A stretch of 64,000 bases of DNA, taken from positions 92,712,172-92,776,171 of the forward strand of contig CM060180.1 of NCBI GenBank assembly GCA_030549775.1, in the 5' to 3' direction. Position 1 is the stretch's first letter. Each line of letters begins with the position of its first letter. Origin of the DNA: Tamarix chinensis (Eukaryota > Streptophyta > Magnoliopsida > Caryophyllales > Tamaricaceae). Position numbers and translations under genes: made by a program. The notes below the pieces were generated by a model. That model saw only the letters and a list, made by a program, of their open reading frames with translations. It was not told where the DNA came from and did no database searches. Below, in pieces: positions 48,001 to 57,824 of this stretch.

Positions 48001-51000
48001 TTCGAACTCCAAATGACACCTCTTCTTATTAGTTGAAGCCTTCATGATTCTCTGGGAGCACTCTAGATGGTATTTTAATTCCGTCGGCATTAGATCCCGA
48101 TCCCTCAACTCCTAATCAACAACAGCTAGTGGTTTGTGCCCCTCCACATACCTAACAAGGAGGAGGCTTCTTAAACTCACCCAGGAAGAGATGTATCGTC
48201 TATCCTCAATATACTGGAAGCATGCTAATGCCTTGCCCTCCACTGCCACTGCTGCCAAGCCTGCCATATCTAATTTCTTAGCCTTTGGGTGCAATTGAGG
48301 TTGAAGAACCGCTCAGCCAGAAAAATCCATCCGTCCAAATTGCCGCCGTCAAACACCGGAAACTCCAGTTGCTTCAAGTTCCTTAGCTCTGTTCCTCCTC
48401 CATTTTTGTTGGACTTGATTTCCCCACTTCCGATGGCTGGGGCATTTTCCTTCGTGCACTTATGTTTCTCAACCCTCGCAACTAGAGCTTCCGGGCACTC
48501 ACAGCCATACAATTAAATATTGGTCCCAATACGCAATATCGGCCGATATTTATCGGATTTTAAGTTGGCCGATATGCGAAATTGACAATACGCGACGGAT
48601 TTAGAATTTCACATATTTATTGGCAATATATAAGTTAGCAACCGATATTTTGCCAATATTTTACCGATATTTGCCAATATTTACTAGCATTTGCTAATAT
48701 TTATTATATAAAAAAAAATCACACCGCAACAATTGTGGCATATAAAATATCATTCGCGACATCGCGACCGCAACCGCAATTTTATTGCTTGATCACAGTT
48801 GAGGAAGAGCTCCAACATCCCTCTTACCTTACCTAAGGTATGTTCAACCGTCCCTATCCTTCCCTTCAATACCATCCTCACTTAACCCATCTCACTCATC
48901 CATTCCTCCTGAATCTCCCCCAACCTTTCCTCTAATCCCTCGTTCCCCTTTGGCACCATCTCTGGTCTAGACCATGGATCGCTCTGATGCCTTAATGTTA
49001 AGAACAACAAAATAATTATAGTCACAAGGAACCAAACGATTGAGAGAGAAATGGTGGTGATTTTATTGATAGACCCAATGAGTATACACCAAGGATTCGA
49101 GGTCCTGGGAGCTTTCCACACTAAGACAAAAGCCTCCGTCCCCATCCCCGCTATACCCCTCTCTATATATTACATAATCATGCTAGATTATATTACTGAC
49201 TCTCTCTCCTCTGACTCATATGTGCCTAAACGAATCTTCAAACAAACTAGGAAATAAAATGATGAAGTACTAATAGCCTTCTTCAACAAACCTCACTTCC
49301 TGACAACTCTCTCAAAAAATCATCCCATATTTGCAGCCCCCCATCCTTAGCAACCCTTCTACACAAGTAGGTGTATTTAACTAGTGGCTTATCAAACTCC
49401 TAATCTCCCTTAGGGGGTGGATAGGATAACCAAGTTAATGGTTTCCGAGAGACCCTCTCTAGAATATAGTAGATTTTAGAAGAGACCCTTCCGAGCATAT
49501 TGGCGTCTAGAGGAGACCTCTTAAGTATATTGAATTCTAGAAGGCACCTTTCCTAGTATATCGGTTTCCAAAATAGACCCACTTGATTATATTGAATTTC
49601 CAAAAGATACACTTTAGATTATTGGTTAGAGGAGAGCTGAAGTATATTGAATTCTAGAAAGTACCCATCCTAATATATTGGTTTCCAAGATAGACCTGCC
49701 TGAGTATATTGAATTTCTAGAAGAGACGCTTAAGATTATATTGGTTTCAGGGAAGATCCTCTTGAGGATGTGTTATTCTCATCCATGTGATAATTAAACC
49801 AACTTTCTTGATCACCAAAAACTGCGAAAGAAATAATATGAATGTGTGCTCAATTGTATTCTAATATTTATCATTCATCCAATGTATTATTGCTTAATTA
49901 CGTGGTATATGTTTTGTCTACCATATAGGTGTGTGGTAGAATGGTACTAGTTCACTCAGTTGTTGTTCCAAGCTAATGTGTTTAAAATGGAACTTGCGAT
50001 GATCCTTAACAGTTGATGGTGTCCTGGACCCATGATATTGCATGCTGGGGTTAGAGTGAGCAAGGTGGAGGCTACCAGAGTTCCCCTTTAGTATTTTCCA
50101 TTGGATTTCAGTTATCCTTATTTTGGGTTATGTAATGACAATAACTTCATTATATTAGAACTCTATTTTGACATTCGTTTTGTAATGCCTAATTATCATT
50201 ATGGCTCTCTACAACTTTTTCTTTTTTTCTTATGAAAATGATTCACTGGATCCATAGCCTTAGTATAAGACGAGGGGTGGGCAATCAACTTATGCTAATT
50301 GTAGCGGTAATAATGATCTCCAAAAATGTTTTTGCTTACACATTTCTTTAGGTTTTTTTGGTTAAGAACCATAGATGTTGCAGATACCCTCTCATCAGAC
50401 CAATATTTATTGCACACTGTTTCCAGCACAAAGCTATTGAAAATAGAATCTGTTGAGGTTGAGGAGGAATATGTTGGCATTTAAGCTTAGCAAGGAAGAG
50501 TGCATTCCAAGACTATAACAAGGGATTGCCTAGAACACCAAGGTCATCACAGAGTGTCATGCATAAATTAACTAAGCAAACCCGCTCCTGCACCTCAACG
50601 GCTACAGTAGTGCCTGCAATAAATCAAACATAAAAAGGCTGCTGATAAACTTAAATCAACCCCTCAAGAATGGAAAAGGCCCAAACTATTAAAACTGAAA
50701 TAATTCACTCGAGCAGAGAATTATCCTGTTCATTGTCCAGCAATAAATTAACAACTCGCTGCACAATGGAAACAAACAGTGGGCTGAAAAAATTTGGGGT
50801 TACAGGCTACCAGTACTTTTTGGACAAAGTTGCTTCTTTATTAGTGCCTTCAATTTGATTCCTGACCGTTTATGTGTATCATTGTAACACCACCTAAAAT
50901 CCAACCAATGCATTAGTGACTCTGTCTTTGTGCAATGGGGGTTGTGCAACTCAGCAACTCTAGGCGAGGATTCTATCACTATCCATGACAAGCAGCCACC

Positions 51001-54000
51001 AAACAATAGTGTGTCGTTCCATTTCATTGTCCACACAACATTCACTTGTTGTTCGCTTGACAACTCTAGTGTGCAAACTCCTCCTAGGCATCACAACTCT
51101 GGCACAAACTCCTCCTAGCTGCTCTGAATTATGGCTCATCTTCATCAATTCATGTTCAGCACCAACCACCTCCGCTATTGCTCCACAGTCGTCCACATCT
51201 ATTCCACCAACAATCTCTTTACTGCGGACAAAGTACAAGGGTATATTGTCCCCTTCCATTACCCTCATACCAAACACCACCTATGTGTAACCTTGTCAGG
51301 TTCAGTACTTTAAAACAGATATTTTTTTTATGGCTATGTGCAAAAAGAATGAAGATGTCAACACATGCAGTCAGTTCCACAACTTTGAGGATGTTATCGA
51401 TGCTCTTCATGCACTCCAAGGTAGACATATTTAAAACTGGAGATTGGTTTGCATGTAAAGAAACTTGAAAGTGTGTCAGCCAGTCAATATGACTCAATAA
51501 TATTTAACGATATGCAGCACCACAATACGCTTCAAATTGTTATGAAAACAGATGGGTATAAGACGTTTTGAGCTAAGTGTTGTTGAAGAAATTCCAACTT
51601 AAGGTGTTGAAAAGATTCAATCACATAATACGAAGTGCCTCTGGTTGAACAAAGTCTCATCAAAACCAAAGACCAAAGCTGCTTTAGAACATAAAGAATA
51701 AGATTAAAAGCCCTTTCTGACTTATTTTGCTTAAGTTTCTTTTGGCTTGACTCTTGGATCAAAGATCCCTTCGTATACAAGTCTATGTGCATTCCATCCT
51801 TTGCCTGACCCTAAACCCTGTATAGTTTATGGATTACTTCAACCCTCCAGATGCAATATGGGCTAGTACACATGCCAAAGTTAAAAATTTAAAGATATTA
51901 GTCTCTCCATATTCAAAAGACTGTCGCTATGTATTTCAAGGATAAACTTTAATCATTAATCTCTCAATGCTATAAAAATATAAGTATTATATTAGTATTA
52001 AAAAAATATTATTGTAACATTATTTTTTTTATATTTTTTAATAATATATATTTAAATATATTAATGGTTAAACTTCATTCTCAAAATATATAGCGACAAT
52101 CTTTCGAATATACAGAAAGTATATATTACATCATTAGGCTATTATTTAGGATATATTATCAAAGATATTATATATTATGTTATTAGGATATATTATTAGA
52201 GCATCTTATATTATTAGATATGTTATATTATGTTACTCGTATTTTCCTAAGTGTTTCCTTTTTATGAAGGAGTGCTTACATATAGCCATAATACTATGTT
52301 CTTTGACTAGACCTTAATGAATGATTATTGAATTGAGTTGAGCTCTTCTGTTTAATTTCTCACTCCTCTCAAAGTCTGATTTTGTCTCACCCAAATTCTC
52401 TTCTCCCACCTCCTCATTCCATTCTTCTCTTCCTCCAATTACCTCATCCTTTTGTGGTCTCCTCTTCTATTTTCCAACCCTACATCACAAATTAAGTTCT
52501 TTTGATCAACATTAAGGAGTATCAGTTCTTATTTCAATCATTCTTCATCACTTTAAATTTACCCTAAGAAGAAATACTCTTATTACAAGTACAGACCATT
52601 TGATCCTCTGATTGTTACCTATAGATTGGCAAGTGATATCATGTAAAGAGGATAAGCATCAGAAATTTAGAATAATGAAAATTCAGACAGTATCACCAAA
52701 GAGGGGACAACAAAACAAAATAACAATGAAACAATATCTTGTAGTCCTCTGCTGCAAAAAGAAGGTAGCTAGTAACAGCTTAAACAAGAGAAGACAATAC
52801 AGAATCGTGGAACGCAAATAGATTTCATAACAAATGTCCACAAAGAAACCAAACCCTCTAAGTTTAGCATTCCCTAATCCACATCATACGCTAGCATGCC
52901 CTAATCCACATCATAAGGAAACAATACCTTACACGTTTTTTTTCCCCTGTTTTTTCCTTGAATCAACCAGAAGTGAAAAGTGAAAACTTAACTCAGCCAT
53001 GTTAACTAGCATTCCCATCACAGATCATAAAGAAAGAAAGAAATTTATAGCTCTGATTTGACAATGTCATGATGTGAATGGTAGTAATAAAAGGAAGATA
53101 TAAAAAGAAATAATTTTGAAGAATTTGGATGACAGATCAGTTGGCTGTAATCTGAGATGAATAATGGTATATACTCCTGACATATAAAATTAGGACTTAC
53201 TTAGAGCAGATCCAATCTCCCTTTTTCATTTCACTCTCATCAATATGCACTTTTCTTGGACCATCTTCTCTGCACTTAAGGCATCGAGTATTTCTAGCAA
53301 AATTCAGGAAATTGCACCTGCAGCAGATTTTATTAGCTTATTATATTATGAACAATGCTACTCAAACAATTTGCATGTGCAATATGCAAGATGAAGCAAC
53401 TCCTTTATGCAAGCAATAACATTTAGAAAAGCCAACAAAAGATGGATGTAGTTGTAGCTCAGAATTTCATGATATTAGCTAAGTTACAGCCATATTAGCA
53501 GTTCTTTCAGGATCAAATGAGTTCATCGTTCATGGAGGAACACCCTGCAGTAAATCAAATACAAGGTATATAATTGGAATTACTCAGAGCAGATCCAGTC
53601 TCCTTTCTGCATCTCTCTTTTATTAGCGTAAACTTTACTTGGACCATCTTCTTTGCACTTTGGACATTGAGTATTGCATGCAAAATTCATTGCAACTGCA
53701 GCAGATTTTGAAAGCATTATCGATTGAAGAACAATGTTTCGAAGAACAACAGATGTGTTACATGCCAGCTGCAAGAAACAGACAAAAAAAATTATGCAAG
53801 TAATAAAATACAAAGTGCCAATATGAGAAGCATGTTGTTATGGCCCAAGGTTACATAATGGTTGGCCAGCTAATACCATTTCACGTCTTCTTTTAATTTC
53901 CTGCTCGACACCATGATTTTTACACTCCTAGCCACTAAAGCGTGAAAAATGCATCTAGTATTCCAATGCAATAAGAAAACTGGACTTAAGAAACAAGATG

Positions 54001-56133
54001 TGCAGAAAAGTGAGAGTGCAGTAGCAAGGATTTTAAGATGGACGTATGGCCACATGAGACAAGAAAGGATATACATAAAGAGATTAATAGGAAGAAAGCA
54101 AGTCTTTCCCAGTATAGAAGACAAGAAATATATGACACAGTAAGGTCGTGACCAAAAGAAAGCAACAAGTGCATGGTCAGGAGGTAGACTGGCCAGAAAT
54201 TGATGCAAAAGAATAAAACAGTTAAATAAAACAACCAGTACAAATCCTGTCTTTAACTGGGAAGGTCACGACGTACACGATCTACCTTTACTAACTTGTA
54301 GAGTAGCAGATTGTCATTACCATTAGACACCAGCATATGACCACTAGAGGGGTGATTCGAACTAGGGTACATATACCCACTATTATAACTAAGAGTATCA
54401 CTTTGCTTTGCACCCCGATCAGTCACACAAGAGCAGTAAAATTTGGGTTAGTTAGACTGGGGAACAACCCTCAATCGAATCATTTGCATCTAGTGGGGAT
54501 TGAACTTGGGACCTTAGAGACCAGCCTTTTTACCACTAAACCAACCAGGTAGGGTTCAACTCGGTTTTTAACACAAGAAAAAATTGAACATTCAGAAAAA
54601 GACATTTTGTTCATATGAGATAGTAACACATTGAACATGAAAATAGTATGAAAAGAATTAGATTGTGTATTTTCTTGTACAGCTCTCTTTTTGTTTGGTT
54701 TTTGGCCTTGTTGGAACTGGTTTGCTGTTGTACCATAGCTATAACCTCAGTTTGTATAAAAGGTGGATGTGGATGATATCTAGCTGTCTTTTCTCCTGAG
54801 GAATTAGATTGGCGGTAACCCTCACTTTCTGTTCTGGGATGAGGTTTTGTATATGATAATTAGGTTATGGTTCGGGATATTCCTGGATAGGTTATGTAAT
54901 TACCTATTAATCTATATATATAGACCCTTGGATCAAAGAGGGAAAAAAAAAAAAACCTTTCACGTTTATTCAGATACCAATAATATTCTATAGTGGAAAT
55001 TGAGAAAAAACTGTTTACCCTTCAAAATACCAATTACTGCAAACACCTGACAAAGATAAGGGTCAAACTGTGTATTTTTTACAGGATAAGTTGGTCTTTT
55101 CTTAAAAATTCCATAAAATAAATGGAGTACAGGTGTTTATCACAAACACGGTCAACATAAAATAAACGGGCATCTTTAAGGGATAATGCATCAATTTAAA
55201 GGTAATATACCAAACAATCTATATCTTTTGGAAATTCACCTAATAACCCAGAATAATTACACCAAGTGACTCTTGAAGTTATATTTATTCAGTAGTTCAC
55301 CTCTAACGCATTTTCCCTTATGAATAATTAACTCAGGGTCACCTGGTGTAATTTCCCTTAAATTCATGGTTATTGGGTAAATTTCCAAAAACACAGGGTT
55401 GTTTGGTATATTACCTCTAAACATAGGATTGTTTGGTACACTTTTCCTAAATAAATTTCATATTTTCCGAGGGTCATTTGCAATTTAGATAATTTTGGTC
55501 GATTTCTGATCATTTTTTATTTATTTAAAGACTGATACTAGTTTTTTAACAGAATACAATAGTAACATTACATTCTAGTAGCCAATTCCAGGTGGTGGGC
55601 AGATCTATGTTTGGTTTAGTCAACAGGCGTCATGTCTAATCAAATATTTAGCGAGCAGCCAGCCCATATACTCATATATATACATCCTTGTCCATCTGCA
55701 TCTTGAAGATGAAATCACCACTGCTACCAGAGTAAATAATAATGCATACCAAGAAAATAGCTATGATGCTTTCAGATATCACTTACTTACGACAAATCCA
55801 GTCCCCTCTTCTCATGTCCTCATTTTCAGGCAGATTATCATGCATGATAATCACATTTTTGGGTTTTCTAAAGCTAGCTCTTACAGCCGGCTCTGGAAGT
55901 GATGGATCCTTAGGTGCCTCACTCAATTCAGTCAACTCAGATATCAATCTTCTTGCAGACGATTCAGCTTGCTTCCTGACAGGAGGTCTTGCCTCTTCTG
56001 AAATAACCAATGGGTCAAGTGCATAGAACAACAAGATACGTACTACATCCACAGTTCTGGCAGCTGCTTCAGAATCTTTTAGTGTCACATATGCTCTGTC
56101 ACACGATTCTCGCAGACTGCAAGCACTGCATGC
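41932..56133 (-). CDS. RanBP2-type zinc-finger protein, VAR3/OZ-like, 5' exons not found
   Basis: The exons encode a linker domain plus tandem RanBP2-type fingers (W-x-C-x2-C...N...C-x2-C). Minus-strand order: exon at 56133-55787 (linker domain and first half of finger 1), damaged exon at 53695-53584, then 53317-53201, 44086-43970 and terminal exon 42046-41932. Every intact junction splits a lysine codon (AA before the donor, G after the acceptor), so exons are phase-compatible and interchangeable. The linker (CSACSLRESCDRAYVTLKD, ARTVDVVRILLFYALDP) is typical of the plant VAR3/OZ organelle zinc-finger family, whose members act in chloroplast or mitochondrial RNA editing and biogenesis. No transit peptide or start codon is visible because upstream exons are missing from view. 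Introns up to 9 kb are filled with transposons. A partly decayed paralogue cannot be excluded. Confidence 0.78.
42640..44460. repeat. Segmental duplication copy (pairs with 51720-53560)
   Basis: Shared landmarks in the same order: GGCTTGACTCTTGGATCAAA (42673 / 51745), CTCTTATTACAA then TAGATTGGCAAGTG (43455-43508 / 52577-52635), TTTTTCCCCTGTTTTTTCC (43727 / 52943), CTCAGCCATGTT (43766 / 52993), the zinc-finger exon (43970 / 53201). Both copies carry independently acquired A/T-rich insertions. Confidence 0.8.
43970..44086 (-). CDS. Zinc-finger gene exon: finger repeat
   Basis: 117 bases with acceptor CTGCAG and donor GTAAGT, nearly identical in plan to the exon at 53201-53317 but 9 kb away. 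It encodes CNFLNFARNIRCLKCKEDG, PLKVHIG and MKKGDWICS. Intact and in phase. The surrounding intron is also a copy of the intron around the 53.2-kb exon. Confidence 0.85.
45060..45190 (-). mobile_element. SINE-like 3' tail fragment
   Basis: On the minus strand: GGTGCATACATTAGACCTC, TCAAACCCTACCATTGG, CAGGATTTAAACTGGGTTG, then TGTATTATTATTATA. This resembles the 3' body and short-repeat tail of plant tRNA-derived SINEs. The promoter head is missing or unrecognisable, so this is a fragment at best. Confidence 0.4.
45294..45545. mobile_element. Stowaway-like MITE
   Basis: 252 bases with ends CTCTCTCTATTTCAC (left) and CTCCCTCTATTTTAC (right, reversed), each flanked by TA. The size, TA target and CTCCCTC-type ends fit Stowaway (Tc1/mariner-derived) MITEs. 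It lies in the 9-kb intron of the zinc-finger gene. No coding sequence. Confidence 0.78.
46156..46410. mobile_element. Stowaway-like MITE, diverged
   Basis: The left end TA-CTCCCTATGTTTCTAAG pairs loosely with the reversed right end CTCCATCTGCTTCTAAATG. The length of about 255 bases matches the neighbour at 45294. The right TA is not cleanly preserved. Confidence 0.5.
46411..47180. other. Intronic AT-rich stretch
   Basis: No gene. Contains a C-run then A-run at about 46485-46503 and an A-rich run at about 47085-47135, just left of the gypsy element at 47181. Confidence 0.5.
47181..47583 (-). repeat. 3' LTR of the deleted gypsy element
   Basis: TGTTGGGAACAAC...GGCTCATCA on the plus strand, aligning throughout with 48996-49394. 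The minus-strand sequence before it, CTTAGGAGAAGGTAT, is the probable polypurine tract. Confidence 0.87.
47590..48150 (-). pseudogene. Integrase C-terminus and chromodomain-like tail
   Basis: Reads GHKPLAVVD, LRDRDLMPTELKYHLECSQ, LEFEVGDWAYFKLKPYRQ and SLGKSLNKKMSPR, then, after a shift, VVPSEVLAVYYNSKGVLEVL and WQGLPEFEATWEELEVL. These are the GPY/F-side integrase tail and the chromodomain-like module of plant chromoviruses, with a stop in the latter. The similarity is clearer than in the older copy at 2.0-2.5 kb, so this element is younger. Confidence 0.85.
48160..48990 (-). pseudogene. gag remnant, split by a CG-rich MITE
   Basis: The part before the MITE (48990-48792) encodes a polar N-terminus (KGNEGLEERLGEIQEEW). 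The part after it (48505-48160) encodes KQLEFPVFDGGNLDGWIF, LAERFFNLN, KALACFQYIEDR and WVSLRSLLLVRY, typical of a gypsy gag domain. The frame is cut at about 48150, where integrase sequence follows directly. Confidence 0.8.
48506..48791 (-). mobile_element. CG-rich inverted-repeat element, copy 1
   Basis: Begins CATACAATTAAATATTGG and ends CGCAATTTTATTG followed by a mutated CTTG. Flanks CTCACAGC and ATCACAGT agree at six of eight bases, a worn 8-bp target duplication. The interior carries ATATCGG/CCGATAT repeats near one end and CGCGACATCGCGACCGC near the other. It sits inside gag of the gypsy element. Orientation is opposite to copies 2 and 3. Confidence 0.8.
48996..49394 (-). repeat. 5' LTR of the deleted gypsy element
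   Basis: TGTTAAGAACAAC...GGCTTATCA on the plus strand, aligning with 47181-47583 with scattered differences. Confidence 0.87.
49455..49770. repeat. Minisatellite, about 31-bp period, about ten units
   Basis: Units of the form GTATATTGAATTCTAGAAG plus RxACCYxTCCTA, alternating with GTATATYGGTTTCCAAAAT plus AGACC..., recur every 31-32 bases, with one shortened unit near 49625. It begins shortly after the gypsy LTR at 49394. Confidence 0.85.
49771..51720. other. Intronic stretch, no recognised element
   Basis: No protein family was recognised. The GC content rises at 50880-51300, where several overlapping frames exist on both strands (for example a 106-codon minus frame at 50960-51280), but none resembles a known protein. 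It may be an old insertion. Confidence 0.4.
51901..52119. mobile_element. Foldback MITE with about 60-bp inverted repeats, TA target
   Basis: The left arm (51903-51958: CTCCATATTCAAAAGACTG, then TCGCTATGTATTTCAAGG) pairs with the reversed right arm (CTGTATATTCGAAAGATTG, then TCGCTATATATTTTGAG). The arms are about 60 bases, the loop is AT-rich, and both sides are flanked by TA. It fits a Stowaway-type MITE. Confidence 0.82.
53201..53317 (-). CDS. Zinc-finger gene exon: finger 1 end, finger 2 start
   Basis: 117 bases with acceptor CTGCAG and donor GTAAGT. It encodes CNFLNFARNTRCLKCREDG, PRKVHID and MKKGDWICS, that is, the second cysteine of the first C-x2-C pair, the NxxxN core and second C-x2-C pair of one finger, then W-x-C of the next. 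Intact. Confidence 0.85.
53584..53695 (-). pseudogene. Zinc-finger exon copy with 5-bp deletion
   Basis: Homologous to the exon at 53201-53317 but 112 rather than 117 bases: five bases are missing just after the CTGCAG acceptor, removing the F-L of the CNFLNFA motif and shifting the frame. Downstream it still reads NTQCPKCKEDGPSKVYANK and MQKGDWICSE in the other frame, and the donor is GTAATT. If spliced in, translation would stop soon after. Skipping it keeps the reading frame, because the neighbouring exons share the same phase. Confidence 0.75.
54240..54553 (-). mobile_element. tRNA-derived SINE-like element, possibly dimeric
   Basis: The minus strand starts near 54550 with GGTTTAGTGGTAAAAAGG (box A-like) and AAGTTCAATCCCC (box B-like) about 30 bases on, as in tRNA-derived polymerase III promoters. 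A second box B-like AGTTCGAATCACC lies near 54362. No clear tail repeat or target duplication was found. It could instead be an old tRNA-like relic. Confidence 0.5.
55178..55450. mobile_element. Foldback MITE in the zinc-finger gene intron
   Basis: The left arm from 55201 (GGTAATATACCAAACAATC, TTTTGGAAATTCACC, ATTACACCAAGTGACTC) pairs with the reversed right arm ending about 55415 (GGTAATATACCAAACAACC, TTTTTGGAAATTTACCC, ATTACACCAGGTGACCC). The arms span about 75 bases. The right side has a second ACCAAACAATCCTATG repeat out to about 55450. No coding capacity. Confidence 0.78.
55787..56133 (-). CDS. Zinc-finger gene exon: linker domain and start of finger 1
   Basis: 347 bases between TTTCAG (acceptor) and GTAAGT (donor), open throughout. 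It encodes an N-terminal CSACSLRESC cysteine motif, the helix ARTVDVVRILLFYALDP, a stretch SARRLISELTELSEAPKD, then RRGDWIC, the first half of a RanBP2-type finger. The exon ends AA before the donor, in phase with the following exons. It is the best preserved exon, with no stop or shift. Confidence 0.85.
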
Positions 56134-57283
56134 CTGAAATTTTATCACATGTCCACTACCAATTATTAGCATATTCAAATAACATATCAACATCAGGGTT
56201 ATGAGCTATTGTATCAGTGCAGGCAAGGGACAAGAAAACCGTAAAGTTTTGTTTTAGAACTTTGACATATCACCATCAAGGCTCTATCAACACAAAAGGA
56301 ACAAGAGACCACACATCCAGCTCCAAAGAAAACTCAACTGCTTTAATTGCATAAAAGAAATTGATGCAAATATAGTATAATTATTCTCACTGCAAACTTT
56401 TTCATGCTCCGAGCACACTATTAAACCAAGGAAAACGTGCCACTTTCAGCTGAAAATTCATACTGTATTCTGCAGAGATTGACACTTAGTTCACTAATTG
56501 TCCCCTCTTCAAACAAATGGCATTTATTTAAAAATGTCTACCAGCTTTTTCTTGGCAATACTCAAACTTCCAAATCAGGCCGGCAGGTTTGACCTCCACA
56601 ATAATTTTCTCACGTGAGAAACTCCCAACGTAATATTTCCAGGATTAGAGCAACTATACTGGGTAAAAATTTTGGGGATTTATACATCTAAAATACCCTC
56701 ATCCAAAATCCCCTCCCCTAATGTAGGTAGTTTGGTTAGAGGAGAGAGAAAGGGGTTGCAAGAAGACGATCCGCTGCAATGCTGACAAAGGAAATTTTCC
56801 TGTGTGCAGTGGGCCCCACCGTCTGCAACCATGCTGAATTTTTTATTTTTTTCTTTCAGCAGTTTGCAAAGGTACAAAATGGCTCCAGGGTAGTATTCAG
56901 TTAATTTTTTTAGCTTAAAATGGCTCAATGGATATATTTTGGTTTTTGTTTATGACAAAGGTTATATTTATTTTTCCCCTATAAATATCACCCATCCTAC
57001 CCTTTAATTTTTTATATTAACTCTCTATATTCCTCTACACCAGAATTCTTTTTTAAAAAAATATTACCAATCAAAATAATACATTCTTTTTATATATCCA
57101 TTTCACTACCATAATTGTTTGATTTAAAAGTAATATCAAAAATAATAATTTATATGCATTAATTAAAGTGAAAAATACCTTAAATAAAATAATAATGTAA
57201 TGATGCAAACTTAAATACCCCCACTACATGATAAATAAGTTTTGTTGGATGAAATTAAAAAAGACAGGAGAGAGGATAGAGGT
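56134..57283. other. Upstream flank or intron of the zinc-finger gene
   Basis: No further exon was recognised. The first part (to about 56600) has intron-like composition. From 56990 on it is very AT-rich. A short minus-strand frame at 56680-56928 resembles no family. Confidence 0.45.
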
Positions 57284-57580
57284 TGTAATACCCTGACTTC
57301 ACTAGGGCTATGGGTAGCTACTATGGAGCACTTTCGGGATTGATGACTAGCACCACGAATCAACAAAAGTTTTTTCGAGCATTTTTTTATCAGCTTACAC
57401 ACATTCCAGAAAACTTTTCAGAAGGTCACCCATCCTTAAATTACTCAAAGTCAAACATGCTTAACTATAAAGTTCTTTATGGATAAGTTTTCTGAAAAGA
57501 ATGTATGCCTTATTGATAAAGGTAGTCTTATCATTAAGTTTAAGCCAACACTATCCACCACTAATTTCAGGGATATTACA
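57284..57580 (-). mobile_element. Diverged Cassandra-type LTR with eroded 5S sequence
   Basis: 297 bases, TGTAATACCCTG...GGATATTACA, sharing the order of blocks with 18974-19277 (GGAGCACTTTCGGGATTGAT, CACCACGAATCAACA, AGGTCACCCATCCTTAAATT, TGCTTAACTATA). On the minus strand box A reads AGTTAAGCATGTTTG and box C GGATGGGTGACCTTCTGAA, both mutated. Flanks GAGGT and TATAC do not match, so the insertion is old. Confidence 0.8.
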
Positions 57581-57824
57581 TATACACACACTCAATAATG
57601 CAACGATCTTGTTGTGTCTCGACCACTAACTGTCTCAATGCAGTCCATCCCAAGAAAAACAAATGGGAGAGACACCACAACCACTTTGATCTAGGAGGAG
57701 ACATTCTGCATAAAGTTTAAGCAATAATAAACCACACAATATTCATCACTTTGTAACACCCCCTTTTCAAAACATAAAATACTTAGAAAATAATATGGAA
57801 GTTGAAAATAAATGGAGATATTAC

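Larger units (their letters stand above)
47181..49394 (-). mobile_element. Internally deleted gypsy chromovirus with two LTRs
   Basis: LTRs of 403 (47181-47583) and 399 bases (48996-49394) bracket a 1.4-kb interior holding minus-strand gag (48990 to about 48160) joined directly to the integrase C-terminus with a chromodomain-like tail (about 48150-47590). Protease, RT, RNase H and the integrase core are missing. The minus-strand sequence next to the 5' LTR, AAGGCATCAGAGCGATCC, is a good initiator-Met tRNA primer site. It lies within the intron between the exons at 53.2 and 44.1 kb. Flanks agcta and aactc do not match. Confidence 0.87.
51720..53560. repeat. Segmental duplication copy (pairs with 42640-44460)
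   Basis: Second copy of the exon-plus-intron segment, about 9 kb from the first. A third, more diverged copy of the part nearest the exon lies at about 41560-42050 (the ATGTGGCTATAATGCGACAG / TTTGGCTCTAATCTCACAGG block and the exon itself). Confidence 0.8.

Noticed and set aside
50960..51290. Overlapping frames of about 100 codons on both strands
   Set aside because: A GC-rich patch in an intron; none matches a known protein and all frames are equally open.
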